DNA of 64,000 nucleotides from Dimorphilus gyrociliatus (taxonomy: Eukaryota > Annelida > Polychaeta > Dinophilidae), in contig CAJFCJ010000002.1 in NCBI GenBank assembly GCA_904063045.1, positions 3,839,891-3,903,890 on the forward strand. Direction: 5' to 3'. The translations under genes and the position numbers were made by a program. The notes below the pieces were generated by a model. That model ran no database searches and was not told where the DNA came from. It saw only the letters and a list, made by a program, of their open reading frames with translations. Positions 12,448-23,150 of this stretch are shown here, one piece after another. Within the stretch, counting starts at the first letter, position 1, and each line of letters starts with the position of its first letter.

Positions 12448-15355
12448 TCAAAAAAGAAAATGCCATCCTGGCAACACAGTAAGATGTTCCGAAAGCTCTT
12501 TTGTCAGAGATTTATATCCATATGTCACCGGCAAATACTTTATAAAAGTATATATAACATTAGCCAACCATATTATAAAGGAAACTACAAGTAACTTTTT
12601 GGCTATCCTCCTGTCGTTGAGTTATAGGTATTTAAAGTAACGTATTTATCATTATAAAGAATAATTTCTTACCCAGATATAGCATAAATGTGTTTGAAAG
12701 TCGCACCAAATAAGAGAAATTTGAAGACAAGCGCTGGCAAGTACATATATATAAACGGAGACAAAAAGTCGCTGAACAGTATGTAGGGCAAGTATAAGGT
12801 CAAATATGGAAGTAATAAGCAAAAACCAGACATTTTAAAGGAAATCCAAGTTCCTGGAAAGTATTCATTTCAATAATGAACTTAACAAATTGAAAAATTT
12901 ACCCTCAGAAATGTCATAACATTTGCGTTTTCTTCTCAATATGTAGAAAATAACAAATGACATATAAGAAAAAATCATAATATTGGCAGTCATCCATATA
13001 GATACATTACATATAAAATGAATTTGTTGCTATTAGTAATGAAAAATTACAGTTAAAAAAAAGCGAACACATTTATTCTTAAGATAGAAACCTTTGACCC
13101 TGAATCATACCAATATGGAATATTTCTTTCACAAAACATCCAGTATAAAGGATAGCTTGTATATCTGTGCTCTATCATCTTTTTATCCTCTCTGCACATG
13201 GATTATTCAAATTTACGATCGAAATGAAAGCTGACCTCCTACAATACTTACGGAAATATCATTTTTGTCTGCAATTCAATATATTTTTGCCACAGGCTGA
13301 CTTTTCCTGACTGAGATCTATCACTTTTTGTTTGTAAATTTGGATTTCTTAATTGAGATTTTAAATAATCATACTGATTCCCAGAAAAACCTTCTGTTAT
13401 TTTATTTGAAATGTTAATTTGAATAATAGAAAGGTAAATTAACTTACCTGGTTCGAAATTGTATATATGATTTTCAACATTCCAACTAATGTAGGATTCC
13501 ATTCTATTTTTTACAGTTGTTACCTCGAGCTGTCTGAATCCCCAATCAGGCAGTCTCTGACCTGTTATCTACCAGTAAATAAAAAACACATTAAATACAG
13601 TATATCAAGTTGAACAATAAACTAACTCTTAAAAAAGTGTTGGTTTTGTTATGAATTAGTCTAGATGTCGATGTGATTGCTTCCCAATTAAAATTAGAAC
13701 TTTCCAAATTCCAGATATTGTAAGCAGGCATTGAAATATTATAATCAATGTATCCCGACACTTCTTGGTTTGTTGGTGTTACGGGTCCAGCAACGTTATG
13801 ACTATTCAAAAATTTCCCAGTAAATAGGTGAACTAATTGAAAAGGATCACCATTCTTTAATATTTCCAATTTGTTTTTGGCGAATAGTGAGGAGCTGCCT
13901 GGTTTCTTAACGATCCACCAATTATTTACATCTTGAAATTCGTAGCATGTAATTTGCTGCTGATGGCTACTACCCCGAGAATCAGAATATTTTATGGGAT
14001 AGCGGTCTTTATGGGAATGAAGCCAGCAATTATTTTCAGAATTTCTCAAAGTTATTTGTGACCCATAAGCTATCTTTGTCGGTTGACCCTTATCAAATTT
14101 TATAACTCCATCCAATAGTGTAGATTGAAAGGCAAGAGACATTTTATGGTCATGAGGACCAGATTTATTTAAAATCATTAGATGAATAAGAATAAGGCTT
14201 ATATAGGTTAAGCAAGGTAGAAATATTGAAAAAAATATTCGTATTGCCAGTTCCACTTGGAGAAACATCTGAAAAGCAAATTGATTAATCTTGAAGTGGC
14301 AAAATACCATAAATGAACAATAAAGATATATCAGATTGGTAAATGCATAAAACTAGCTAGGTTTGTATGAAAGTTTTTAATCTTGAAGACCTATCAACTA
14401 ACCGTCGTTATACTTTTTCTAGCTAATCTTGGCCAAAAGTCGATCAAGTTGAAAAATAGTGTTAAAAGCAATAGATATACTCCAGAATGTTTGCTTCTGT
14501 TTGTCAATTAATTTACAAATTAATTTAATTACTACATATGAGTTATGTTGCATTTAGAAGAGAAATAAAGTTAAAAGAATGGCATATTGAAACAAGAAAA
14601 AGTCACAATTCGTTACCTACCCAATGGCTAACCCAGCACTTATTCCCATAAGCGCTTGCCAAAATATCCAATCAATCTTTAGAACTGGTGTGAAATGTGA
14701 TTTTAAGTAAAAATAAACTATGAGCAGGCATACTAGAGCATAAATAACATCCGGTAGTATATATCTTGAATGTACTATAAGCGAATTTTCTATGGAAATT
14801 AATAGACTTTATTACATGAGAAGTGATCATAAATTTCATACCAAAAATAAATAATAAGGTGAAACTTGCGCAAATCCACCTTGGACATTTGAGCATCTTC
14901 AAAATTTCGTAAGAAAATAATGGAATGAGGCAACCAAAGAAAGCAGGAATTAAGCGTAAAAAAAAAACTGGGCAATCCGCGTGATAAGCTGCAGAGAAAA
15001 TAATGACAGAAGAAATTACTTTATTTAATTAAATTTGTACCTTGACCAATGGTATCATAATCAAACTCCCCATTGTAGCCGCCAAAAACTGCAGATAGTG
15101 CAACAAGCATTGTTGGAAAAGGAGGATTTGATTCAAAATAGAACTGTCGTTTCACATACATGGAGACATGTTTACCGAACACAATTTCATCAAATCTAAA
15201 AGTACCGATTTCTTAATTCTAGTTAACATCGCTTAAAATAAAAACTCTTACACAACGTGTCTTGGTTTCTCTAAACACCAAAATCGAGTTAGTAGACTCA
15301 ATACGAATATGAGTGATTGTAAGTAATCTATTTCTACTTTAGTGCTTAATCTCAT
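12448..15355 (-). CDS. POMT1: Protein O-mannosyltransferase 1
   Basis: ER membrane enzyme that, with POMT2, transfers mannose from dolichyl-phosphate mannose to Ser/Thr (alpha-dystroglycan pathway). Twelve minus-strand exons join in phase: 15355-15252, 15195-15041, 14988-14842, 14789-14621, 14496-14403, 14268-13627, 13568-13448, 13393-13252, 13191-13092, 13029-12903, 12853-12673, 12610-12448 (714 aa; human about 725-747). It has the VVFDE...FGK...YVKRQF luminal loop with the catalytic Asp-Glu, and NPPFPTMLVAL. The MIR region is strongly conserved (SGPHDHKMS, CWLHSHKDRYP, RGSSHQQQVT-like, DVNNWWIVK, EVSGYIDYN, RLPDWGF). Several C-terminal transmembrane helices follow. The PPF in place of PPLG points to POMT1, not POMT2. 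Confidence 0.95.
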
Positions 15356-15727
15356 TCTTACAAAAATTAAAAAATTATCTGCGATAATAAAGGCGACAGC
15401 TTTTCGCCGAAATTTAAAAGATGCGATAATCGACTTTAATACATTTTGTATCAGAAATTCACATATCGATCAATCCAATACGATTTACAGACACGATTTA
15501 TTTACGGCCAATCATCTTTCTTGTAAAAGTAAAGCTATATGTTAACGATTCCTATTGGCCAAAGCAGATGTTTTAAAAGTTTATTTAAGACAGCAGGATA
15601 TTCTTTCACATCGATTTAAATGTACCTTAGAGATAGAATCATGATAAAATCTACATAGTTCAATATATATGAATACAAATTTAATTTATTGAATCACTTT
15701 GTATTGATACTTATATAACTTTATAAG
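15356..15727. other. Spacer between POMT1 and F-box gene
   Basis: About 370 bp containing the POMT1 5' region and the 3' end of the F-box gene. No other feature seen. Confidence 0.4.
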
Positions 15728-17020
15728 TTATACTTGAGGAAGCACATAGCCAAGCGCTTTAAGAGCTTTACACAAAAATAGTTCATCTGGTATAAGGGCC
15801 CACCTATAAGAAAATGATAATGATATAGATGCTTCTATAACTTCTAAATCTTGTTCTGTTGCCTTTTTTCCTTTTTTCGAATGGCACTTTTGTCTATTAA
15901 CTATTAATAAAGGTTTTTCAGTATGTTTACGTAATCCTTCTGCAATTGGTTTAAGTAAATCCATTTCAAAATGAAGACCAAATACAATAGTTTTTAATCT
16001 TTTACAATTTGCGGCTAACTCTATTAATCCATTTTCGTAATTATCCATTAATGGTTGATAGGACCATCTAAAACTTACATGAGCAAACGTAGTGAGACTT
16101 TCACCATATATTTTCGTAATGTACATATAATCTTCAGCGCTAATTTGATTACATAAACTATCCAACACCAAAGATTTTAGAGGCATATGTGGAAATATTT
16201 CCTTTGAGAAAGACCTTTCTTTTATGTTCATATGTATAGACAAAGAGTTCTTGAAATGATGATGAATCTTATACCAGTCAATTGTAATGTACTCTGTTGA
16301 CTGAAGCGTTGTTGTTGTGTCATTATTAACCAAAATAATTTTTTTTAAAGATTCCATGTTCATGATCAAGTGTAAGTTGTCTTGAACGACATTTAAGATA
16401 AGAGTTGTCAAATTTTTACATGAACATAATAACTCTAACAATTCCGGAATAGTCTGACTGAAATCTATATAGCAAAGCGATGTTAAATTCATCCTATAGC
16501 ATAAAATTAAATTGAGCTGTAAACCAATGTTCTGAATAAGAGTCAAGTGTAATTTTGTCTTTTCGTTCAAAAATTCAGGCAGTATCTTTGTATGCATTTT
16601 TTGTTTAAATCCGCTGAAGTTACAAACAATGTATAAATCTCTTAAATTTTCATTGTCGAAATTGTAGCTTTTCTCGTCATAGAATGATTCCAACATTAAT
16701 TTTATAGTAGTCATAAATTTGCTGTAACAGTCGAAGGTGAATTGACCAACTCTCAAATTTTTTCTGAACCAGTATGTTTGACCGTAATGAAGAACAAACG
16801 TTGGAATAGAACATTCCAGAGATCTTCGAAGATTCATTACATCATTTCCATACAGACGGAATACAGGCCAATGGTCAACACATTCCAAATTCTTATCTTG
16901 CCAAAAAGAATTCTTTTTCCGCCTCAAGGTTGAGCAAACTCTAGTCATAGAGAGCCTATCCTCCCAAGGAAGCATTCGAATGACTTCTCTGAGAACGGTG
17001 TCGGGAAGTTCAATCAACAT
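15728..17020 (-). CDS. F-box protein with leucine-rich repeat-like C-terminus
   Basis: Single exon, 430 aa. The first 45 residues match an F-box (ELPDTVLREVIRMLPWEDRLSMTRVCSTLRR then FW), which would bind SKP1 in an SCF ubiquitin ligase. The rest has irregular leucine-rich segments (NLTTLILNVVQ, PLKSLVLDSL, CKRLKTIVFGLHFE) as in FBXL/FBXO33/FBXO39-type proteins. Substrate unknown and orthology not resolved. Being intronless sets it apart from its neighbours. Confidence 0.8.
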   Translation of the reverse strand: MLIELPDTVLREVIRMLPWEDRLSMTRVCSTLRRKKNSFWQDKNLECVDHWPVFRLYGNDVMNLRRSLECSIPTFVLHYGQTYWFRKNLRVGQFTFDCYSKFMTTIKLMLESFYDEKSYNFDNENLRDLYIVCNFSGFKQKMHTKILPEFLNEKTKLHLTLIQNIGLQLNLILCYRMNLTSLCYIDFSQTIPELLELLCSCKNLTTLILNVVQDNLHLIMNMESLKKIILVNNDTTTTLQSTEYITIDWYKIHHHFKNSLSIHMNIKERSFSKEIFPHMPLKSLVLDSLCNQISAEDYMYITKIYGESLTTFAHVSFRWSYQPLMDNYENGLIELAANCKRLKTIVFGLHFEMDLLKPIAEGLRKHTEKPLLIVNRQKCHSKKGKKATEQDLEVIEASISLSFSYRWALIPDELFLCKALKALGYVLPQV

Positions 17021-17302
17021 GCCTGCATTGAAAAGGCATCAAAAATTACTGTATAGCTTTTGTTATTATAAAATCAACTATTGACTAAAATGTTGTAATA
17101 CTCTGAAGTGTAAATTAATAGCTTAATCTGCAGTAGTGATAATCTGTTATTTTTTTGTTTTAATTCATCTCACTTCCACTTCGCTAATAAATAAATGTCC
17201 TTAGTCTTATTTGAGACATAATCACATTTATTTTGTGAAATTTTGTGACGAATTACGAAACAACTGGTGTGTTCAGAACGCTTAAAAAGATGTTTAGTAA
17301 TA

Positions 17303-18388
17303 TCATTGCGATAATTGTTCAAGACGTTTCGTAATCCAGTTTTCCTCGGTGTGAAATTTAAATTCTTTAAAAAATTCTTGCAATTTTCTGTATCTTTCCT
17401 TCACATCTATACCACATAATATCTTCAATTTTCTGAGATCAACGGGACATAAATGCATGGATTGTCGAATATCCTCCTCTAAATGTCCGGATCCATTCAT
17501 ACAGCAATCGAAGTAGATACAATGACCGATTCCTAGTAAATGGCCCATCTCGTGAACCAGAAGAGTACAACTTCTTTTAAGTAACAGATTCCACCTCTCA
17601 TCTACTCTACATGCATTTTCTTCATACTTATGCCAAAATTCTGTGCAAAATTTAAGAGTTGGGTCGTACCGTTTTAGGCTGAAAATTGCTGACCTACTGG
17701 CACCGGAAGCCATTCCTGACACAAAAAGATCTCTCTTGTCGGCATACAACTCCTCCATTGTCAGAGCTATTACAAACAAAGCGTCATCAGGAATACGACT
17801 TGAAATTTCCTTTAAGCAGGAATCAATAAGGAATTGAAATCTTTTAGTTTTCTTATGAAATCGTGATTTAATCATTATTAATTCTCCATCTGTCGATTGC
17901 CAGAAAGTCTGTCCTTTTTTTACGTCAACAACAACTTCGAATGGATCCAACACTTTTATGGGTATGTTGTAGAATATAGAGGCATATCTAACAAGTTCTT
18001 TAATTGTATCGATGTCTCCAAAATCCAATTTCCCCACTGGAATAATGTAAGCTTTAGCTTCCGGATACTTTTCACAAATTGTCGATCCTTTTGGGGAAAA
18101 TGCCTTTGAACTCAAACCTCTTACAGGTTTACGGGAGAGCCATGGATTGGTCTTTATGTATTCAGAACATGTCTGCCCTCTTTCTGCATATACAGCAAGC
18201 CAATCATACTTTGTGTTCGGAGGTGGTAATTCTTTGAACAGTTCCTGATTGGGTTGAAAGGTTAATTCAATATCTTCTAGCTTTGTCCTCTTAATTGCTT
18301 TTAACTTGTCAGAATCACTTGGTATCTTGAATCCTCTTGCGTAAGGAATTTTAGTGGTTTTTTTTCGTTCCTGACGTTTCTTCGGCAT
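17303..18388 (-). CDS. AMZ2: Archaemetzincin (AMZ1/AMZ2-type zinc metallopeptidase)
   Basis: Single exon, 361 aa. It carries the full archaemetzincin signature: HEMGHLLGIGH (residues 279-289), three His binding catalytic zinc with Glu as base, followed by C-IYFD-CCMNGSGHLEED and LCPVDLRKL. From memory the downstream part (CIYxxCxMNGSGHLEEDxR, CPVDLRKL) follows vertebrate AMZ2 closely. The N-terminal region has KLDFGDI, also conserved. Physiological substrates of the family are poorly known. AMZ1 and AMZ2 are not firmly separable here. Confidence 0.93.
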   Translation of the reverse strand: MPKKRQERKKTTKIPYARGFKIPSDSDKLKAIKRTKLEDIELTFQPNQELFKELPPPNTKYDWLAVYAERGQTCSEYIKTNPWLSRKPVRGLSSKAFSPKGSTICEKYPEAKAYIIPVGKLDFGDIDTIKELVRYASIFYNIPIKVLDPFEVVVDVKKGQTFWQSTDGELIMIKSRFHKKTKRFQFLIDSCLKEISSRIPDDALFVIALTMEELYADKRDLFVSGMASGASRSAIFSLKRYDPTLKFCTEFWHKYEENACRVDERWNLLLKRSCTLLVHEMGHLLGIGHCIYFDCCMNGSGHLEEDIRQSMHLCPVDLRKLKILCGIDVKERYRKLQEFFKEFKFHTEENWITKRLEQLSQ

Positions 18389-19004
18389 GGTTCATTCTGT
18401 TTTAACAACAACTTCCGCACTAACTTATATACAGAACTTTATAGGCCCATCTTTTATGTATACAAACTCTCTTCATCTGGTATCCCAGTTACAGAATGGT
18501 ATTAACTAAACTATTAGTACATTGTGTTATATAGTTGCTATATGCTGATACTGTTCGATTGAATCAGACAATCTGAAATGTAATAGGTAATTGGGATTAC
18601 GCAATTATCACTATTGTGACAAATTGCACAACACTGCGTAAAGCAGACAGAAGCATAAGATAGGACGGCTGACATATTGTTTAAACTAACCGTCATTTAT
18701 AAAAAAAAGAATTATAAACATTAATAAAACTGTTTCACCTGTTGCTTAGCTACACTATGTTCTATAATAATTGAAAGTGATTAAATCTAAGTCAATAAAA
18801 TAACATTTTTTCACTTAAATATTCGGCTGGTTATTAACCGGTGAAGCTGGTTTTATTTGAACTGATCGGTTCTTTGAAAAACGTTTCCAATAACATGGTT
18901 GCGTATCCAAATATTGCGGAAGACAGTACTGGATTATAAATATTATAAATGTTTTTTAAGAATCTAAAAAGAATACGAAAAATATTTCATATATTTTATT
19001 CACG
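18389..19004. other. Spacer between AMZ and COQ4
   Basis: About 615 bp, AT-rich, containing the AMZ 5' flank and COQ4 3' flank. No gene or repeat recognised. Confidence 0.4.
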
Positions 19005-19931
19005 CTATGTTTTGTGAACATTTTTTAATTTAGGTGTTTGTGGTATTTTTGGGATATTTAATCTATTTCTTAGCTCTTCCAAGTCTGTTTCCCACTCTTC
19101 TTCAAAGTAAACGTTAAAAAAGGACTTAGCCTTTAGTCCAGTCTGTACAGCAAAAGGAAAGTGTGTGGTAAAGTATATATTTCTATGTCTGCAAGAAGTC
19201 GAAATTTGAATTTAGTTGTTTATAAATAAGTCAAATTTGTATTACTTAGGCCCTAGTCTAATTGGACCACCCAGTCCTCCCAAAACACACATTGGCAGTC
19301 TAAATAAACAAATATTTCAAAATTATTAATGGGAATCATATCTTACAAAATAACTTTACCGTGTTTGTAACCCTTCAACAACTTTAACAACAACTTCACC
19401 CAACATATTTGTAGGCATACCACATAGTAAATGGACCAAATCGTGAATTTCCCTATAACGTGTCATGACGTAAGCTAAAGAAGGATCGTCAACAAATTCT
19501 ACTGGGAGACGATCATCAGGATGAATTCCGTTTTCATTCAAAAATCTGATATATCTGAAAAGTTGAAAATTTCAAAAAGTTTCTATGCAGCTTAAACATT
19601 TCTTATACTCGTGGCCTAATGTTCCTTCAGGCAATTTCGCTAATTCATCCAGATCTACAGTTGCAGAATTGATTCTCGGCTGATCAGCTAGAATCCTTCT
19701 CCCTGTTGGATCATTTGACATACACGATTGCATGTATTTCAGAGAACACTCTCCAGTGGATTCACCCATCAACGCCACCATGTCTCCTCTTTTCGGATTT
19801 GTTAAAGCAAGTATACCGGATCCCATGCCCAAGAGAAATTTTTGAAATTTAGTTGTCTGAATATGACCATCATAAGCTGGCTTTGACTCAATAACCGGCT
19901 CTTCCAAAACGCCTATTGGGCGATAATACAT
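19005..19931 (-). CDS. COQ4: Ubiquinone biosynthesis protein COQ4
   Basis: Mitochondrial matrix protein of the coenzyme Q synthesis complex. Four minus-strand exons: 19931-19609, 19554-19360, 19299-19246, 19188-19005 (251 aa). Diagnostic regions are [41 protein letters not shown], and the zinc motif HD-LV-H followed by 11 residues and Glu ([18 protein letters not shown]). [17 protein letters not shown] follows. The start used is the first in-frame ATG; the nearest upstream ATG is out of frame and soon stops. The predicted N-terminus lacks an obvious targeting peptide, so a further 5' exon may be missing. Confidence 0.92.
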
Positions 19932-20043
19932 ATTTTAAAGGATAAATCAAAATAATAACCAGCGTATTGAAGATAGTATTATTTTTATTAGCATACCCTG
20001 TTCCGATATTTTTCGTGTACAAATTCTTAATACATTATTTGTT

Positions 20044-20304
20044 CTACTTAAAAACGACAAGGGTTTCTGAAAGGTAATTCTTGATAAATATCCCATTCTT
20101 CTCACCAAGCTCACTAACAGTGTTATGATAGTTCAATGACCTTCTTTCTCTACAAAGTACACAGCTTGGGTATTTATTAAACTCTTTCACCTTTGAAGGA
20201 CTATCCACTAAGTTTATGCCTTCTAGAAATTTTTGACGGTTTACTAAATATCTTTTTTCTAGGGCCACTTGTTCAGTTTTACTACTGTCAATAAAAGCGT
20301 GACT
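20044..20304 (-). CDS. Orphan exon or small protein with a CxxC pair
   Basis: Open frame of 86 residues before its stop, beginning after a plausible acceptor (AAATAG). It has no ATG in the frame near its beginning (GTG is the only near-cognate codon), so it looks like a terminal exon of a gene whose 5' part I cannot find. Visible pieces: ALEKRYLVNRQKFLEG, then CVLC followed by RERRSLNY. It lies just upstream of COQ4 on the same strand. The CVLC could recall a zinc-binding mitochondrial ribosomal protein (bS18m type), but the flanking residues do not match. No function assigned. Confidence 0.3.
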   Translation of the reverse strand, partial: SHAFIDSSKTEQVALEKRYLVNRQKFLEGINLVDSPSKVKEFNKYPSCVLCRERRSLNYHNTVSELGEKNGIFIKNYLSETLVVFK

Positions 20305-20589
20305 CTATTTCAAAATCCTTTTTGATTTTATTCAATCCATTAAATATCCTGATTTTTGAGTTATTAACGGAAATTGATTACTGAATTTAATATAGAAGAG
20401 CTATTTATTTTCTTTATTAAAAACTTAATGAAGAAAGTTTGTTATATGGTGTCATATATTTAAAATTAGTACACTGTCTAATACATGTTAATATTTCATC
20501 AATATGTGCTCCACATTTCAAAATTTAAGATGCAAAGAAATAAATATCTCTAGGTGAAACATTTCGTATTCGCTGCATAAAAGTCAAAT

Positions 20590-20945
20590 GTTGAATCTTC
20601 CATTTTGGATTTCCAAATCATTATATATTCCACAAAAAGTATTTCCATTCTTATCAATCAAAATATGTATTCTTCTTCCAAACGGTAGCTCCAGAATCAA
20701 GTGTGATGAGTGTCTGAATACTGATTAGCATAGAGAACCACCCTCATATAGCTCTTTGATGTCAACTTTTCGTTATCCGTATCTTTATAGGCTGTTTTGC
20801 GTTTTAATTTTGATTGTTGATCCTGTAGTGCTTGATCAGGTACATTCTTTCATCAAAAGTATGCTAGCAAGGTTGTAAATTTGCTAAAGGAATTTCCGTT
20901 TCTTTATTCTGATAAAAGGCCTTCCAAATCTTCAAATTTTTAGTT
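20590..20945 (-). pseudogene. Decayed partial copy of TANGO2
   Basis: On the minus strand the fragment IWKAFYQNKETEIPLANLQPC then a stop aligns with IWRSFYQNKEMEIPFLNLQPG of the intact TANGO2 gene 1.2 kb away. It continues with a DQAL segment and, after frame changes, GRRIHILIDKNGN matching GTRTHTIVLVDKKGN. Nucleotide identity is obvious in TGCTTGATCAGGTA and in the stretch after AGGTTGTAAATTT. The part corresponding to residues between LQPG and DQAL is deleted, and at least three stops or frameshifts break it. It is a truncated non-functional duplicate. Confidence 0.8.
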
Positions 20946-21164
20946 TATATCCACCCTTCTCCAGTTATTTAATAATGCAGATGACTTATATAATCATCTC
21001 GCAGATAGGAGTCAAAAATTCTCCATCATAGAAACTCGAAATGAAAATCATGCGGTGATCCAATTTATTAAGTTATAAGCAAGTATATAAATTTTAGAAA
21101 AATTGACATAAACTCTTAATAGTTAATACAAATGCAATGAGTTAAACAAAGGACTATGGAAAAG

Positions 21165-21649
21165 TTATCGGAAAAATCCTAGTTTAGATTTCAACCATTC
21201 TTCGTCAAGTTCTTCTGTTGAACGAACTTCAAACACTTTCGTAAATTGGGCAACCTTAACCAAGTTCGACTTGCTGCCAGCATACATCATTTGTAATTCG
21301 GGTTTACAACCGAAAGGCGATACAAAGATAAAGCAGATAGGATAGGAAACTCGTCCATCGTCATGCTTATAACAATAACTGTAAGCCACAAAACGAGGTT
21401 GACTCGCAGGAATTTCATTAGCTAATTCTTCAATGCTAATATTATCATATTCATCTTCATCAAAACTGTCGTCGTTCACAATTAACATCTTCTCAGTGTC
21501 AATCTTCACTGTAAAAGGTTATTTTATTTGATTCAGGCTAAAGACAGACAATGAAACTTACTTAAAAATGCCCTATTCTTTTTTTCCTGACTAAATCGAA
21601 ACTTTTTGATCTTGTCCAGCAAAGCTGGATCAACGTCACAAATTTTCAT
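21165..21649 (-). CDS. GMFB: Glia maturation factor (ADF/cofilin family)
   Basis: Cytosolic ADF-homology protein that promotes Arp2/3 branch disassembly. Two exons: 21649-21562 and 21508-21165 (143 aa; family 142). It starts MKICDV, then [13 protein letters not shown], and has the family hallmarks [43 protein letters not shown] and [12 protein letters not shown] likely 5' UTR acceptor (TTTTCCAG) sits 9 bp before the ATG. GMF, not cofilin, because the HDDGRVSYP and MMYAGSK blocks are GMF-specific. Confidence 0.95.
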
Positions 21650-21784
21650 ATTGACACTCTGGAAAAACGTATAAATATTTTGATTAGTTTAAGAGAGCAA
21701 CTACCAAAAAATTAATAAATTTTGCCGTAAGTTTATAGATAACTCTATTAAATTCTTTGACAAAAAATAATATATTGTAAGCAA

Positions 21785-22600
21785 TTAAAAATCAAAATGT
21801 GAAGTTATCCAATTTGGATTTTGAAGGTCAATTGGTTCAGTCATTGTTTTTTCTTCATAATGAAAATTTCCTTTTTTATCGACCAAAACAATGGTATGTG
21901 TTCTCGTTCCATAAGAGCTTTCCGGAATTTTTACTCTAATAGAACTATAACACGATGGATCTTTCACATGACTTAATTGGTTGTAAAGTGCTTGATCAGG
22001 TAAATTCTTTTTAGAATCTGATAACATATTCAATAGTTGAGCTTTCAAGTCATCTCTCTGTTTCACATTGTTATACTTTTCTACTATATTTTGAAACAAT
22101 TTTCTCCCGTATTCTATTTTTTTCCATGGCTTATTATCCGGACAATTGCCGAAAACATGATAGCCAGGTTGTAAATTTAAGAAAGGAATTTCCATTTCTT
22201 TATTTTGATAGAAGCTTCTCCAAATCTTATTTTCCTTTTCTAGAAGAATCAAATGGTATGGATTATAATTTGCTCTCTTCTTTGAGCATTTTTCGAGATA
22301 TACACAACTATCATCTGAACCAGTTACAAAATCTTTAACAAGTGTTCCTCTAGTAGGTTTCGTTAAATCTGGTTCACAGGAAATGTTTAATAGAACACCT
22401 ATTCTTTCTCGTTTTGATACTCCAAGCCATGTACCACCTCCCATTTCATCTATTCCTCCAATACAATCACTATAATCCGACCAAAAATTGGCACTAAGTG
22501 TTGGTTTTGTTATAACTTCATCTCTATTACTTGCAATAATTACGCTATAACCGTCTTCAGACGATGGATCATTACAAAAGTAGACAAAGAGCATACACAT
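21785..22600 (-). CDS. TANGO2: TANGO2 homologue (NRDE protein family)
   Basis: Single exon, 271 aa. The N-terminus MCMLFVYF and the NRDE motif (IIASNRDEVITKPT) define the family, along with GGTWLGVSK, LLNISCEPD and PTRGTLVKDF. The C-terminal part has YGTRTHTIVLVD. TANGO2 is mitochondrial/cytosolic and linked to lipid, acyl-CoA and heme handling and Golgi organisation; its biochemical activity is unsettled. A broken copy lies about 1 kb away on the same strand, with GMF between. Confidence 0.95.
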   Translation of the reverse strand: MCMLFVYFCNDPSSEDGYSVIIASNRDEVITKPTLSANFWSDYSDCIGGIDEMGGGTWLGVSKRERIGVLLNISCEPDLTKPTRGTLVKDFVTGSDDSCVYLEKCSKKRANYNPYHLILLEKENKIWRSFYQNKEMEIPFLNLQPGYHVFGNCPDNKPWKKIEYGRKLFQNIVEKYNNVKQRDDLKAQLLNMLSDSKKNLPDQALYNQLSHVKDPSCYSSIRVKIPESSYGTRTHTIVLVDKKGNFHYEEKTMTEPIDLQNPNWITSHFDF

Positions 22601-23150
22601 GATGTCTAATGAAAAATAAATGACCTAAAACCAAGTTGACCTTAGAAATGGGAGTGCTACCTTTGATGCTTTAGGCCTACTCAGAAATTAGCGGAACATA
22701 CGATGATTATTCATTTTAGATGCCAGATTTTTTTTTGCAAATAAATATGAGTAGTATTCAACGGCTTAAGATATTTTAATATTATTTTACTGGGTATCAA
22801 TAACATTTAAACTTACCATTTCTCTTAATTCAGCTGTTTCAGTTAAGACCGCCTACTTTTTCTTTGTTTACAATGGAACTCTACGCAAGCACTTTCAGAA
22901 AGTGGAATAAACTGGTTCCAGGCCCAATTTTCTCATATTTTCTTCTGCATGCTCCAGACCTGAGAGTGACTACTTCCGAAGTTTTTCTACCAGTTTGAAA
23001 AAATATATGCAAGGGATTTAAGGTAAATAATATATTTCCATTGATACAAATTCTTATTATATATAATATTTAGCTGTAGAACATTACGTCTTATATCTTT
23101 ATTGGCTTTTATTCCACATTTTCAAGGAGTTGTTTAAATTCGTTATAACC
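22601..23150 (+). promoter_or_regulatory. Spacer and likely SPAG1 5' UTR exon with a 41-codon upstream ORF
   Basis: Between TANGO2 and SPAG1, which are divergent. An ATG in good context (ACAATGG) at 22873 opens 41 codons ending at 22998. Base composition is less AT-biased than the surroundings. A donor-like AAG/GTAAAT at 23021-23027 and an acceptor TTTTCAAG at about 23127 would splice this segment to the SPAG1 start exon, making it a 5' UTR uORF. It could instead be a separate micropeptide. Confidence 0.35.
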
